IMG/VR virus record: IMGVR_UViG_3300042987_003179 | Location: 1 to 41,280 of that record | DNA length: 41,280 bases | Source of the DNA: a virus | Reading direction: 5' to 3' (one strand) | The notes under the pieces: model-generated | What the model was told of the DNA's origin: nothing | Database searches by the model: none | What the model saw: only the letters and a program-made list of their open reading frames with translations | Part shown: one piece after another, positions 33,838-41,280 of the stretch | How the letters are laid out: each line of letters opens with the position of its first letter | Position numbering within the stretch: the first letter of the stretch is position 1 | Program-made: the position numbers and the translations under genes

Positions 33838-34854
33838 GTGTCAATAGAAAAAGTGAACTCAAAAGAAAAGTTGTTGCTTGTAAAACTATCTAAGAATTTG
33901 GGTATTGAACCCGAAGAAAGTATGTTGCAGGAGGTTATGCAACGTGAAAAGTTAAATTCTTCTATAGCCGAATCTATTCGATCAAATTTGGTCAATGATC
34001 TTCTATCTGCAGCAGAAAGTTTAAAACCATCTACACAAAATATACCATATGGTAATATACCAACTGCAAAAGAGGTAGAAGAACTCTTAGAGGAAAAAGT
34101 TGAACCTAAAGCTGAACCACCTGCTTCACCAACTCTAATTGAAAAAACATCTAAAATAATAAGGAAACAAGATTCATTTCAACAACCTTCTTCTCAGCCA
34201 GTAGATGCTACAATATCAGCTCTAGTAAATAAAGTAAAATTTCTTGAGAAAGCTATTGGTAAAATAGCTGCAACTGGACCTGGTAGTGGTGAAGTTAATT
34301 TAAGATATCTTGATGATGTAGATAGATCGTCTATAGCAGATGGTTTGTTTATGCGGTATAATGCTACATCTAAAAAGTTTGAGTTTGATGAAATTGATCA
34401 TCTTACTAGTTTCTCCACAATAAATCAATCTATAGCAAACATTACTCTAGCTCAAGTTGTTGATTTGGGTAATGTAGAGGTAACAAATAATATAGAGCTG
34501 GGTGCTAATTCTACTATAATTTTCTCTAAAACAAATACGTACAATATTGTTCCTAGTATACAGCTTTATAATGTAGGAAATGAAAACTTTGATTTTCAAT
34601 TATGGTTAAGAAAAAATAATGTTGATGTAGAATATACCAACAGCATATTTACTGTACCTGCAAAGAAAAACACAGGAACTCCGGGTAAATTAATTGCAAC
34701 AACTCCTCTACCAATTAGAGTAAATGCGGGTGACTCTATACAAATAATGTGTCATTGTGATAGTACAGATGTGTCTATTCAAACTATTCCTGGTAGTGTT
34801 TCTCCGCCAACTCCCATCGCGCCCGGAGTTATACTGATGGTTTCAAGAGTATAA
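33838..34854 (+). CDS. Virion structural protein, 338 residues
   Basis: The frame opens with GTG at 33838 (SIEKVNSKEKLLLVKLSKNL), without a convincing ribosome site, so the start is uncertain. Residues 1-150 are charged and linker-like (EELLEEKVEPKAEPPASPTL). A hinge GPGSGEVNLRYLDDVDRSSI leads to a beta-rich C-terminal domain (about 200-338) typical of phage surface decoration or fibre domains in marine T4-like phages. Its 3' end and the downstream late promoter are duplicated at 35425. Confidence 0.72.
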   Translation: MSIEKVNSKEKLLLVKLSKNLGIEPEESMLQEVMQREKLNSSIAESIRSNLVNDLLSAAESLKPSTQNIPYGNIPTAKEVEELLEEKVEPKAEPPASPTLIEKTSKIIRKQDSFQQPSSQPVDATISALVNKVKFLEKAIGKIAATGPGSGEVNLRYLDDVDRSSIADGLFMRYNATSKKFEFDEIDHLTSFSTINQSIANITLAQVVDLGNVEVTNNIELGANSTIIFSKTNTYNIVPSIQLYNVGNENFDFQLWLRKNNVDVEYTNSIFTVPAKKNTGTPGKLIATTPLPIRVNAGDSIQIMCHCDSTDVSIQTIPGSVSPPTPIAPGVILMVSRV

Positions 34855-34871
34855 ATATTAAATAAGTTTTA
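34828..34871 (+). repeat. Direct repeat A (gene 3' end plus late promoter), copy 1
   Basis: GTTATACTGATGGTTTCAAG through AGTATAAATATTAAATAAG and TTTTA, matched at 35425-35468 with only two differences. It comprises the last codons of the structural gene, its stop and the late promoter. Confidence 0.9.
34850..34857 (+). promoter_or_regulatory. T4-type late promoter TATAAATA
   Basis: Exact octamer overlapping the stop codon of the structural gene; 62 bases before the ATG at 34920. Confidence 0.65.
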
Positions 34872-34919
34872 TTAACAAAGCGACCTATTATCAACAATTA
34901 AGATTGCGAGGAGATCAGT

Positions 34920-35366
34920 ATGATCTCATTTAAAGAATATCTAGAAGAAAAACGTGGATTGTGGGATAATATTCACGCTAAACAAGAGCGCATTAAAAAT
35001 GGTTCTGGTGAACGTATGCGAAAACCAGGAAGTAAAGGTGCACCAACCGCAGCTGCATTTAAAGCAGCAGCTGAAGAATATACACCAGAAAAAAATATAG
35101 ATGAGGGTGAAACTGCTGATGCAAAGGGATATAAAAGTAAAACTGGTGGTTTGACACAAAAGGGTCGTGATCACTATAACAGAACAACTGGATCTAATTT
35201 AAAAGCACCTGTTACTAAAAAACCAAGCACATTAAAGAAAGGTAGCATAGCTTATAATCGTCGCAAATCTTTCTGTGCTCGTATGTCTGGTGTTGAAGGT
35301 CCAATGAAAAAACCAAATGGTGAACCAACTCGTAAGGCACTAGCATTAAGAAAGTGGAATTGCTAA
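34920..35366 (+). CDS. DUF6321-like phage protein with capsid-targeting-like N-terminus
   Basis: 148 residues, GAGGAGAT before the ATG. MISFKEYLEEKRGLWDNIHA starts with a capsid-targeting-like motif. The C-terminal half, KTGGLTQKGRDHYNRTTGSN, TLKKGSIAYNRRKSFCARMS and PNGEPTRKALALRKWNC, is a very conserved phage block (DUF6321, from memory). The protein is basic, which suits a DNA-associated head-internal protein. Function unknown. The stop overlaps the next tiny ORF (TAATG). Confidence 0.82.
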   Translation: MISFKEYLEEKRGLWDNIHAKQERIKNGSGERMRKPGSKGAPTAAAFKAAAEEYTPEKNIDEGETADAKGYKSKTGGLTQKGRDHYNRTTGSNLKAPVTKKPSTLKKGSIAYNRRKSFCARMSGVEGPMKKPNGEPTRKALALRKWNC

Positions 35367-35434
35367 TGATTACCTACAAAGACTTCATGGAAGCGTTTCT
35401 CCTCCAATTCCTACAGCTTCGGGTGTTATACTGA
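35366..35434 (+). pseudogene. Chimeric remnant: capsid-targeting start fused out of frame to a structural-gene end
   Basis: MITYKDFMEAFLLQFLQLRV, then LY and stop. The first ten residues are a capsid-targeting-like N-terminus. From about 35397 the DNA copies the 3' end of the structural gene at 34801-34854 in a different frame (in that frame: SPPIPTASGVILIISRV). A deletion has joined two gene ends and left no full gene. Confidence 0.65.
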
Positions 35435-35468
35435 TTATTTCAAGAGTATAAATATTAAATAAGTTTTA
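35425..35468 (+). repeat. Direct repeat A, copy 2
   Basis: Second copy of the gene-3'-end and late-promoter segment, 597 bases after the first. Similarity continues more weakly upstream to about 35397, as expected for the end of a diverged paralogous gene. Confidence 0.9.
35447..35454 (+). promoter_or_regulatory. T4-type late promoter TATAAATA
   Basis: Exact octamer within repeat copy 2, 24 bases before the ATG at 35479. Confidence 0.65.
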
Positions 35469-35478
35469 GGGAATTATA

Positions 35479-36603
35479 ATGAAATTTAAAGAATTTTTAA
35501 CAGAATCCACCAAAGATAAGACAACTGTTTTAGCTTTCGGTAGAATGAATCCACCAACTACTGGGCATGCTAAACTGGTAGATAAAGTTCATTCTTTGGC
35601 TAAAGAGCATAATGCTGATCATTCGATTGTATTATCCCACTCTCATGATTCAGATAAAAATCCATTAACTCCTGAACAAAAATTGAAACACGCAAAGCGT
35701 TTCTTTCCTAAAACAAAACTTTCATTAGCCTCAAAAGAACACCCTTCATTTTTATCACATGCAGAGAAATTGCATAAGTCAGGTACTAAACATTTAATAA
35801 TGGTTGGTGGATCTGACAGAGTAGATGAGTATCATAAAATTCTACACAAATATAACGGAGAGGGCGATAAAAAGCTATTTAATTTTAAATCAATTAAAGT
35901 TGTATCTGCAGGTGAAAGAGATCCAGATGCTGAAGGTACCTCTGGTATGTCGGCATCCAAGATGAGAGCACATGCCTCTTCTAATAACTATAATGAATTT
36001 AAAAAAGGTATTCCCTCACATGTTCCTGAAAAACATGCTAGAGAGTTATTTAGTGATGTTCAGAATGGAATAAAGGAAAAGAAAAAATCTATTAGAGAGA
36101 GATATCTCAATAGTGAAATTTACAACATTGGTGATAGAGTTTTTGTAGAGAATAAAGAAGTTCAAATAATTGCTAGAGCAAGTAATTTTGTAACTATAGA
36201 GACAGAATCTGGCTCCATAGAGAAAAGATGGCTTGATGATGTAAAGGAAGAATACTCAGTATTCGATAATGTTGTAGAGGAAGAAACAGAAATTCCTGCT
36301 CTAGAGACTCGAAAGAAAGTTATCAGAGAGATTCCTCGTCTATTAATGACGCCTAAACAAATTAAAGAAGAGTCTGAAAAAATTCAAAAAAGATCTCAAG
36401 TATCTTATATGGGTTATACTACAAAAAATTTTGATGTAGAACCTAAAGCAAGAGAAATGTTTCAAAAACTAATTGCTGCTATAGGTGAAGTAACTAAACC
36501 AGAATCAGAATCTGAAAAGAAAGCTACTGCAGTCGAAGTGGGAAGTTTAGTAAAACCAACACATATTCGCCACCAACAAACCAAAAATTACCTGAATAAT
36601 TGA
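35479..36603 (+). CDS. Cytidylyltransferase-like protein with capsid-targeting-like N-terminus
   Basis: 374 residues. MKFKEFLTESTKDK is a clear capsid-targeting-like start. LAFGRMNPPTTGHAKLVDKV (about 18-37) has the nucleotidyltransferase TxGH motif, and VGGSDRVDEYHKILHKY and GMSASKMRAHASSNN (the ISSTxxR-like site) follow, so the fold resembles NMN/pantetheine adenylyltransferases. Residues 205-374 are a separate charged region with a small beta domain (NIGDRVFVENKEVQIIARAS). Likely packaged and injected (inference). It may act on nucleotides early in infection. Confidence 0.82.
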   Translation: MKFKEFLTESTKDKTTVLAFGRMNPPTTGHAKLVDKVHSLAKEHNADHSIVLSHSHDSDKNPLTPEQKLKHAKRFFPKTKLSLASKEHPSFLSHAEKLHKSGTKHLIMVGGSDRVDEYHKILHKYNGEGDKKLFNFKSIKVVSAGERDPDAEGTSGMSASKMRAHASSNNYNEFKKGIPSHVPEKHARELFSDVQNGIKEKKKSIRERYLNSEIYNIGDRVFVENKEVQIIARASNFVTIETESGSIEKRWLDDVKEEYSVFDNVVEEETEIPALETRKKVIREIPRLLMTPKQIKEESEKIQKRSQVSYMGYTTKNFDVEPKAREMFQKLIAAIGEVTKPESESEKKATAVEVGSLVKPTHIRHQQTKNYLNN

Positions 36604-36604
36604 T

Positions 36605-37039
36605 ATGGACACATTAATAAATTTTTTGAAAATTAATTTAGCTAATAGCTTTAGCTTCTATCTAAAGGCTCATGGATTTCACTGGAATGTAGAGGGTGAA
36701 AATTTCTTTGAGTATCATTCTTTGTTTGAAAAGATTTATAGTGAAGTATATGGATCCATAGATCAGTTAGCTGAACTAATACGAACTTTAGATGATTATG
36801 CACCAGGATCATTATCTAGATTAAAAGATTTGAGTTCAATCAGTGAAACAGATGTAATAATGAGTGCCAAGGATATGGTTAATGATTTGATTAAGTCAAA
36901 TGATAAAGTTTTATTGAGTTTATTCTCTACTTATAAGGCTGCAGAGGCTGCCGGAGAGATTGGAATATCTAATATAATACAAGATAGAATTGCAAATCAC
37001 CAGAAACATGCATGGTTTTTAAAGGCATCACTTAAATGA
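36605..37039 (+). CDS. Dps/ferritin-like protein
   Basis: 144 residues. SFSFYLKAHGFHWNVEGENF, then FEYHSLFEKIYSEVYGSIDQ and ELIRTLDDYAPGSL reproduce the Dps signature: HWN, HxxFExxYxE and the RxLxxxAPGS helix. Dps proteins form 12-mers that bind DNA and oxidise iron. In a phage, a Dps-like protein could protect DNA in the head or cell. Its location among packaged proteins fits a virion role (inference). The 3' end overlaps the next gene (ATGA). Confidence 0.85.
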   Translation: MDTLINFLKINLANSFSFYLKAHGFHWNVEGENFFEYHSLFEKIYSEVYGSIDQLAELIRTLDDYAPGSLSRLKDLSSISETDVIMSAKDMVNDLIKSNDKVLLSLFSTYKAAEAAGEIGISNIIQDRIANHQKHAWFLKASLK

Positions 37040-37827
37040 CAGCTAAAATAAATGCAGAATTGCTTAAGCAAGCTCTAATTGCTACAGATGATTATTTGGG
37101 AATTTACAGAGAAGCGCTTGATAAAGGTAAAGCTACATCGTTTGATGTTCATGACTTTACAGCTAGATTATCTGTTGCTATGGAGGCATTGAAAAAATTT
37201 GATGAACTAGAGAATCACAATATCTACATTGAAACAACTATAACCAAAATGGCTGAGTTGTTTAAAGATGAAGATATTTCTCTTTTTGATGAACCATTTG
37301 CTCATGTTCCGTCTGCATCCGGTGAAGCTGAATCTGTAGAACTAGCTGGTGATATTATAGAGAATAAAACATCATTTAAAAATTATCTTGATAAAAACCC
37401 ACTAAAAGACCCTTTGTCAGAGGAAGAGATAGAAGAATTGGCTCAATCTGTACAATGGGAAGATTTTGGAGACTTATATACTGATGAAGAACTTGAGGAA
37501 TCTACTTTAACCGAAAAACTTAGTGCAGCAGTAAGATTAAAGAAGCACATGGATTTTGCTAGACATAGCGCAATACGTGGAGTGGCTTTATCTATGAAAA
37601 TTAGACGCCCAGCCTCGCAAGATGTTATTGCAAGGAGAGCTAAGGTTGCTGCTAGAAGATTATTAGCTAAGAGACTTCTACAGGGCAGAGATAGATCACA
37701 ATTGACAGCTCAACAAAAAGACGAATTAGAGTCAAGAATTAAAGCTATGGGTAAAATCCAACAAGTTTTAATACAAAAACTGATTCCTCATATGAGAGAT
37801 GTTGAAAGAAAACGTCTGAAAAAATAA
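37036..37827 (+). CDS. Conserved virion-associated protein, 263 residues
   Basis: The N-terminal 90 residues are helical, the centre is acidic (DPLSEEEIEELAQSVQWEDF) and the C-terminal third is highly basic: LSAAVRLKKHMDFARHSAIR, VALSMKIRRPASQDVIARRA, RLLAKRLLQGRDRSQLTAQQ and a final MRDVERKRLKK. This C-terminal block is well conserved in T4-like phages and contacts DNA or head shell by inference. No enzymatic motif. Confidence 0.8.
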   Translation: MTAKINAELLKQALIATDDYLGIYREALDKGKATSFDVHDFTARLSVAMEALKKFDELENHNIYIETTITKMAELFKDEDISLFDEPFAHVPSASGEAESVELAGDIIENKTSFKNYLDKNPLKDPLSEEEIEELAQSVQWEDFGDLYTDEELEESTLTEKLSAAVRLKKHMDFARHSAIRGVALSMKIRRPASQDVIARRAKVAARRLLAKRLLQGRDRSQLTAQQKDELESRIKAMGKIQQVLIQKLIPHMRDVERKRLKK

Positions 37828-37869
37828 GTATAATAAATATTAAATCAAAAATCTTCCTAAGAGGGAATC

Positions 37870-38529
37870 ATGAAAAATCAACTGAAAACCTTCGCTAACA
37901 GCGATTTGGTGAAAGATATAAGAAAAGTTATGAATTCTTCTGTAATTAAAGAGTCTGAGGCTACCGAGGAAACTGCAGAGCAGATTGAGAAAGTTACAGA
38001 AGAATCTGAACAAGTCGATGAAAGAGCTGTAGATACTGAAGCTGGAGTTCGCGCTTCAATGTCAGGGACTCCATCTACATCTTCACATTCAATTGTTCAT
38101 AGAACGACAGGACAGGTTGTGAAAAAATTTAATAACTTTAATCAAGCTTTAGCATACCACAAAACACTACAAAATTCTAATCAATATGTGATTAAGAAGG
38201 ATGTTAGTGAAGGCGAGGAAAAACAACCATATTCTTACTATGTAGAAACTTATCTACAAGAAGAAGGTCTTGAATCTTTATCTCAAATTCCTGCAGAAGA
38301 ATTACAAGTAGTAATGGATGTTATTGAGATTGCATTTCAACAACAAGTTGAAAATTTTGAGCAGATTGATGAAGTAAGTGTAGAAAAGTTGCTAAAGGCA
38401 AGAGCTGCAGCAAAAAGAAAAGCTTCTTCAGCTGAGGAAAAAGGTGACGAGGGAGAAGTTATGAAACGTACTTCTCAAGCATCAAAATTCGGTAATGCTG
38501 CTAAAGCAAAACACAATAAATCTTGCTAA
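37870..38529 (+). CDS. Hypothetical late protein, 219 residues
   Basis: AAGAGGGAATC precedes the ATG. Acidic, Glu-rich N-terminal part (SEATEETAEQIEKVTEESEQ); central HRTTGQVVKKFNNFNQALAY may be a small fold; the C-terminal end is basic (LLKARAAAKRKASSAEEKGD). The final TSQASKFGNAAKAKHNKSC resembles tails of other T4-like internal proteins. An AATAAATATT-type octamer lies upstream (near 37831). Function unknown. Confidence 0.7.
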   Translation: MKNQLKTFANSDLVKDIRKVMNSSVIKESEATEETAEQIEKVTEESEQVDERAVDTEAGVRASMSGTPSTSSHSIVHRTTGQVVKKFNNFNQALAYHKTLQNSNQYVIKKDVSEGEEKQPYSYYVETYLQEEGLESLSQIPAEELQVVMDVIEIAFQQQVENFEQIDEVSVEKLLKARAAAKRKASSAEEKGDEGEVMKRTSQASKFGNAAKAKHNKSC

Positions 38530-38567
38530 TAAATACTATGCAAGCCTAAAAGAAATAGGAGAAAATA

Positions 38568-39125
38568 ATGTCAGGATGGGGTAAACTAGATAGCTCTCGC
38601 ATTACCGGTAATGTGACAGTGACAAATGGAAGCAGATTTGTCACGAATGCTTTAGCTAACGCAACAACTTTTCTTACAGATGTGAAGCCGGGTGATTATT
38701 TCGCATTCGGTCAGATGACTGCAAATACAAATGCAAAATATCAAATCGCAGCTGTAGCTAATAATATTTCATTTACTTTAACTACACCATTCAATGGTAC
38801 AACAGCTTCAGGTCTAGCTAATATTCAGCAAGGTCCCAAGTTTGTTACTGCAGTTTCTAATGCATTTAGTAACACATATTCAATTCAAAGAATTGTGGGT
38901 ATAGATGCTGTAGAAGCAAATATTGGTGGCAATAAAGCTAATGGATTTGTATCACCTGGTTGGACTTCTTTCATGAGATATACAAATTCTCAAGGTAATG
39001 TAAGAATCAAAACTGAAGTGTTAGTAGCTATGTCAAAGAACTTTAATAGAACAATTTCAGCTAACGGCAATCCTAATGTTCTATTGACAGATGCCAATGA
39101 CGATGCAATCATTAGAAATTCATAA
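38568..39125 (+). CDS. Virion structural protein, 185 residues
   Basis: AATAGGAGAAAATA precedes the ATG. SGWGKLDSSRITGNVTVTNG, FLTDVKPGDYFAFGQMTANT and FVSPGWTSFMRYTNSQGNVR are characteristic of a beta-rich virion protein conserved in marine T4-like phages. An N-terminal repeat-like beta sandwich is likely. It may be a neck or head-surface component. An AATAAATAC octamer upstream (38528) suggests late expression. Confidence 0.8.
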   Translation: MSGWGKLDSSRITGNVTVTNGSRFVTNALANATTFLTDVKPGDYFAFGQMTANTNAKYQIAAVANNISFTLTTPFNGTTASGLANIQQGPKFVTAVSNAFSNTYSIQRIVGIDAVEANIGGNKANGFVSPGWTSFMRYTNSQGNVRIKTEVLVAMSKNFNRTISANGNPNVLLTDANDDAIIRNS

Positions 39126-39132
39126 TTAACAA

Positions 39133-39411
39133 ATGTCTGATTCTAAATTATCTGAGTTAACTGCAGCATCCACAGTTGGAGCTTCTGATCTATTCTATAT
39201 AGTTCAGTCAAACTCTAGCAAGAGGATTGCTGCAGCTAATTTGATTGCAGGTCTTACACAAGTAAAAAGTCCGCCAGCTAACGTAAAAGGCTCTTCCGGT
39301 GACAGTATCGGAATGATAGCTTTTGATGCAAGTAATCTTTACATATGTGTACAATCATATACAACTGGAACTGATAATATCTGGCGTAGAATAACTCTAA
39401 CTGCATGGTAG
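39133..39411 (+). CDS. Small virion or fibre-associated protein, 92 residues
   Basis: SDSKLSELTAASTVGASDLF, then YIVQSNSSKRIAAANLIAGL is the common opening of phage tail-fibre and structural proteins (the SKLSELTA-DLxYIVQ motif). The rest is a small beta domain ending in NIWRRITLTAW. Starts 8 bases after the preceding gene. Confidence 0.75.
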   Translation: MSDSKLSELTAASTVGASDLFYIVQSNSSKRIAAANLIAGLTQVKSPPANVKGSSGDSIGMIAFDASNLYICVQSYTTGTDNIWRRITLTAW

Positions 39412-39418
39412 GTATTAT

Positions 39419-39766
39419 ATGGCAGATCCATCTCATTTCATTGCAGCAAAAATAGCTGCAGCTATCGGTGGTCTCTTTGGAGGTGCATCTATGATGACCT
39501 TCATAAGACCAAAATCTATATCTGAAGCATTTATAAGAGGTGGTTTATCAACAGGGTGTGCAATAATTTTTTCAACCCCGGTTATTCATTTAATAAATTT
39601 AACTGATGATTGGGAGATACAGTTAATGACAGGCGGTATTATAGGATTTTTAGCATATAGTATATTGGGAGCTGTGGCGAATTTCTTTATAAAAAACGAA
39701 CAATCAGATATTTTTGAACTAGTAACTAAGGTCAAAAATAAAACTAATTTAAGAGCTAAAAAATGA
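39419..39766 (+). CDS. Small membrane protein, holin-like candidate
   Basis: 115 residues with three hydrophobic segments (AAKIAAAIGGLFGGASMMTF; GLSTGCAIIFSTPVIHLI; LMTGGIIGFLAYSILGAVAN) and a basic C-terminal tail. The size, number of membrane segments and place in late genes are consistent with a holin, but no lysin is nearby, so the role is open. The 3' end overlaps the next membrane gene by 4 bases. Confidence 0.6.
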   Translation: MADPSHFIAAKIAAAIGGLFGGASMMTFIRPKSISEAFIRGGLSTGCAIIFSTPVIHLINLTDDWEIQLMTGGIIGFLAYSILGAVANFFIKNEQSDIFELVTKVKNKTNLRAKK

Positions 39767-40167
39767 TAGTTGAGTTAACTGACATCTTAGATAGTTTTAT
39801 TCTATCTATAAATTTTATTTGTAATGTTGTTATATGTTCATCTTGTTTCTACTTTGTTATGCATAATATTTCTTTCATTAATGGAAGAAGACTGTATGAT
39901 AGACAGTTATGTAAAACTGCCATATGGTATTGTGGAGTTTCTAGTTTCTTTGTATCACTCACAATATTACTACAATGGATTTTTGGAAATAAATTTCCTT
40001 TGAGTTATGATAACCTAGGTATCTTAGGTGAAGTCGGCATTAATATTAATCTTGCTATACTAGGTTTTCTAAGTTTTTATAGCATCTTCAAGCACAATGA
40101 AGAAGTAAAAGCCAATTCAACACCTCTTAAGTCTCAAAGAAGAAAGCCCGCAACAAAAAAGAAATAA
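39763..40167 (+). CDS. Membrane protein, 134 residues
   Basis: Three hydrophobic segments (ILSINFICNVVICSSCFYFV; AIWYCGVSSFFVSLTILLQW; INLAILGFLSFYSIFKH) and a basic, disordered tail (LKSQRRKPATKKK). Overlap with the preceding membrane gene suggests the two are made and perhaps act together, for example as a holin pair or membrane anchor for assembly. Confidence 0.6.
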   Translation: MIVELTDILDSFILSINFICNVVICSSCFYFVMHNISFINGRRLYDRQLCKTAIWYCGVSSFFVSLTILLQWIFGNKFPLSYDNLGILGEVGININLAILGFLSFYSIFKHNEEVKANSTPLKSQRRKPATKKK

Positions 40168-40168
40168 T

Positions 40169-40549
40169 ATGAATTTTGATTTAAAAAAGGATAACTTTTT
40201 ATTATACGCGATTAAAAATTATAATGCTGATATTCATAAAGGTATTAATGATTTTTTAGAGGAAATAAAGAGATTTAAGTATATTAAAAAACTTTTGAAC
40301 AGATACAAAACTGAAGGTGTTCTTAAAGAACGTTTGATATTAAACCACATCATTATATTATACAACACCTTCGGAGCCGAGGCCACAGTCAAAATGCTTT
40401 TTTACAAAATGGATAAGAAGTATTGGAGTGAATTAAAAACTTTTTTAATATATTTGAATTTAATGCCAGATAATGTTATTATCTACGGAATAAATGATTC
40501 GGATATTTCTATTAATACTGAAATAGTAAATAAATTGCGAGCACTTTAA
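40169..40549 (+). CDS. Conserved T4-like late protein, 126 residues
   Basis: FLLYAIKNYNADIHKGINDF, then LEEIKRFKYIKKLLNRYKTE and LKERLILNHIIILYNTFGAE match a family present in nearly all marine T4-like phages (annotated DUF7207 in some, from memory). Soluble, mostly helical. It ends overlapping the next gene by one base. Role unknown, probably assembly. Confidence 0.78.
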   Translation: MNFDLKKDNFLLYAIKNYNADIHKGINDFLEEIKRFKYIKKLLNRYKTEGVLKERLILNHIIILYNTFGAEATVKMLFYKMDKKYWSELKTFLIYLNLMPDNVIIYGINDSDISINTEIVNKLRAL

Positions 40550-41112
40550 TGCCAGTAGCTAGATTCACAGATAAATTAATAGTTTATAGAATTCTTCGCA
40601 TGTTAGTTACTCCGTTTGATAAAACGGATGCCTTTCGTCTAGGAATTATAGATGCTAAAGGTAATGTTCTAAAAAGAGACACGCAATTAAAAACTCAAAA
40701 CGAAAAAGAAGCTTATACACTACTACATCGTTTAGTGTTTAGAATAAAACGTATTCTCGAAAAAGTTCCAGTTGAAAATAAAAAATTACTTTCATATATG
40801 GCTGCATATGTTTTAGTTAGAGAATGTGTAGAACAAAAGATAGAACCATTAAATTTAGAGTCAATATTTATTGAGAGTTTAACTTTTGAAATGGATACAA
40901 CTTTAGTAGAAAACTTTTTTAAAGAAAAATACATGAAAACATTTAAGCAATTTCATGAGGATACTACGCTAGGTGGGGTACCAGCAAACAATGCTGCTGC
41001 TAGTCCTGGTCTACCATCACTAACAGGTGAGCCACCAATTACTTCAGTGACAGCTAATAAATACAAAAAAGGTAGTAAAAAGTTACCTACATTATTTAAG
41101 AGAGATAAATGA
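40549..41112 (+). CDS. Conserved T4-like late protein with internal targeting-like motif, 187 residues
   Basis: The N-terminal FTDKLIVYRILRMLVTPFDK, then DAFRLGIIDAKGNVLKRDTQ, HRLVFRIKRILEKVP is a conserved phage block, mostly helical. At residues 129-138 MKTFKQFHED appears, strikingly like a capsid-targeting sequence, followed by a disordered Ala/Pro/Ser linker and a basic end. This could mean fusion of an assembly protein to a targeting peptide. The stop overlaps the next gene start (ATGA). Confidence 0.75.
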   Translation: MPVARFTDKLIVYRILRMLVTPFDKTDAFRLGIIDAKGNVLKRDTQLKTQNEKEAYTLLHRLVFRIKRILEKVPVENKKLLSYMAAYVLVRECVEQKIEPLNLESIFIESLTFEMDTTLVENFFKEKYMKTFKQFHEDTTLGGVPANNAAASPGLPSLTGEPPITSVTANKYKKGSKKLPTLFKRDK

Positions 41113-41280
41113 AAAGAGCAGAATTTGAAGTTGAAGATGCAACCTTAGTTATTCATACACATAAATTCACAAAAGTAGTTGAGATTCCTGAAAAAATGTT
41201 TGAACATAATAAACATATCTCAACTGTCCCAGAGGCAGATGTTTCAATACTCATGATTATTGGAATATTTTGCATTTTTT
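41109..41280 (+). CDS. Start of an unidentified gene (3' end outside window)
   Basis: ATG at 41109, overlapping the upstream stop, open to the window end (57 residues visible). MKRAEFEVEDATLVIHTHKF, then TKVVEIPEKMFEHNKHISTV. The visible part ends in a hydrophobic stretch ILMIIGIFCIF, perhaps a membrane segment. No family recognised. Confidence 0.6.
   Translation, partial: MKRAEFEVEDATLVIHTHKFTKVVEIPEKMFEHNKHISTVPEADVSILMIIGIFCIF

Overview
The window is an AT-rich, almost entirely plus-strand stretch of a large tailed phage with a T4-type replication module (myovirus of the T4 superfamily). Sliding clamp, clamp loader, RegA, family-B DNA polymerase, UvsX and gp41 helicase are all recognisable and in T4 order. 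Early promoters match host sigma-70 consensus almost perfectly and late promoters are of the TATAAATA type, so a Gram-negative host is likely. The host itself cannot be named from the sequence.

Layout: (1) 1-3720, the end of one gene, a glycosyltransferase, a DUF3310 protein, then genes 45-44-62-regA. (2) 3721-4786, an Hsp20 chaperone and small genes separated by terminators and late promoters. (3) 4800-12240, an array of 32 tRNA or tRNA-like genes covering every amino acid except Asp, mixed with several other structured RNAs, an HNH endonuclease, a stand-alone GGQ release-factor domain, a SLOG-type protein and small ORFs. (4) 12270-17784, accessory genes including a complete two-step NAD+ salvage route (nicotinamide phosphoribosyltransferase plus NMN adenylyltransferase-Nudix), a macrodomain-like protein and a tiny type IV pilin-like protein. 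(5) 17770-19525, a structured RNA with its own promoter followed by a Ro60-like TROVE/vWA protein. (6) 20219-27505, two deaminases, DNA polymerase, UvsX and gp41 helicase. (7) 27536-31705, small early genes behind near-identical sigma-70 promoters. (8) 31745 to the end, late virion genes: internal head proteins with capsid-targeting-like N-termini (ligase-like, cytidylyltransferase-like and others), a Dps-like protein, structural proteins and membrane proteins.

The most striking feature is a family of six dispersed RNAs: five in the tRNA array (7202, 8029, 8737, 8817, 10497) and one directly upstream of the Ro60-like gene (17818). All share a closing helix of different sequence but the same internal motif (TTCAGCAAACA or TTACAGCAA) and a similar 3' flank (TGATAAG-like). 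The copy at 8817-8934 carries a circularly permuted tRNA-like domain (T arm, closed acceptor-like hairpin, D arm) on an anticodon-stem-like helix, the architecture described for bacterial Y RNAs. I infer that the phage encodes a Ro60-like protein together with a multicopy Y-RNA-like family, five of whose members are dispersed through its tRNA operon.

Several other RNAs in the array are unusual: two tRNA-like RNAs without a normal anticodon arm, a long-stem RNA, a GC-rich RNA right behind a perfect promoter, and tRNAs whose variable arms are of the wrong class for their anticodon.
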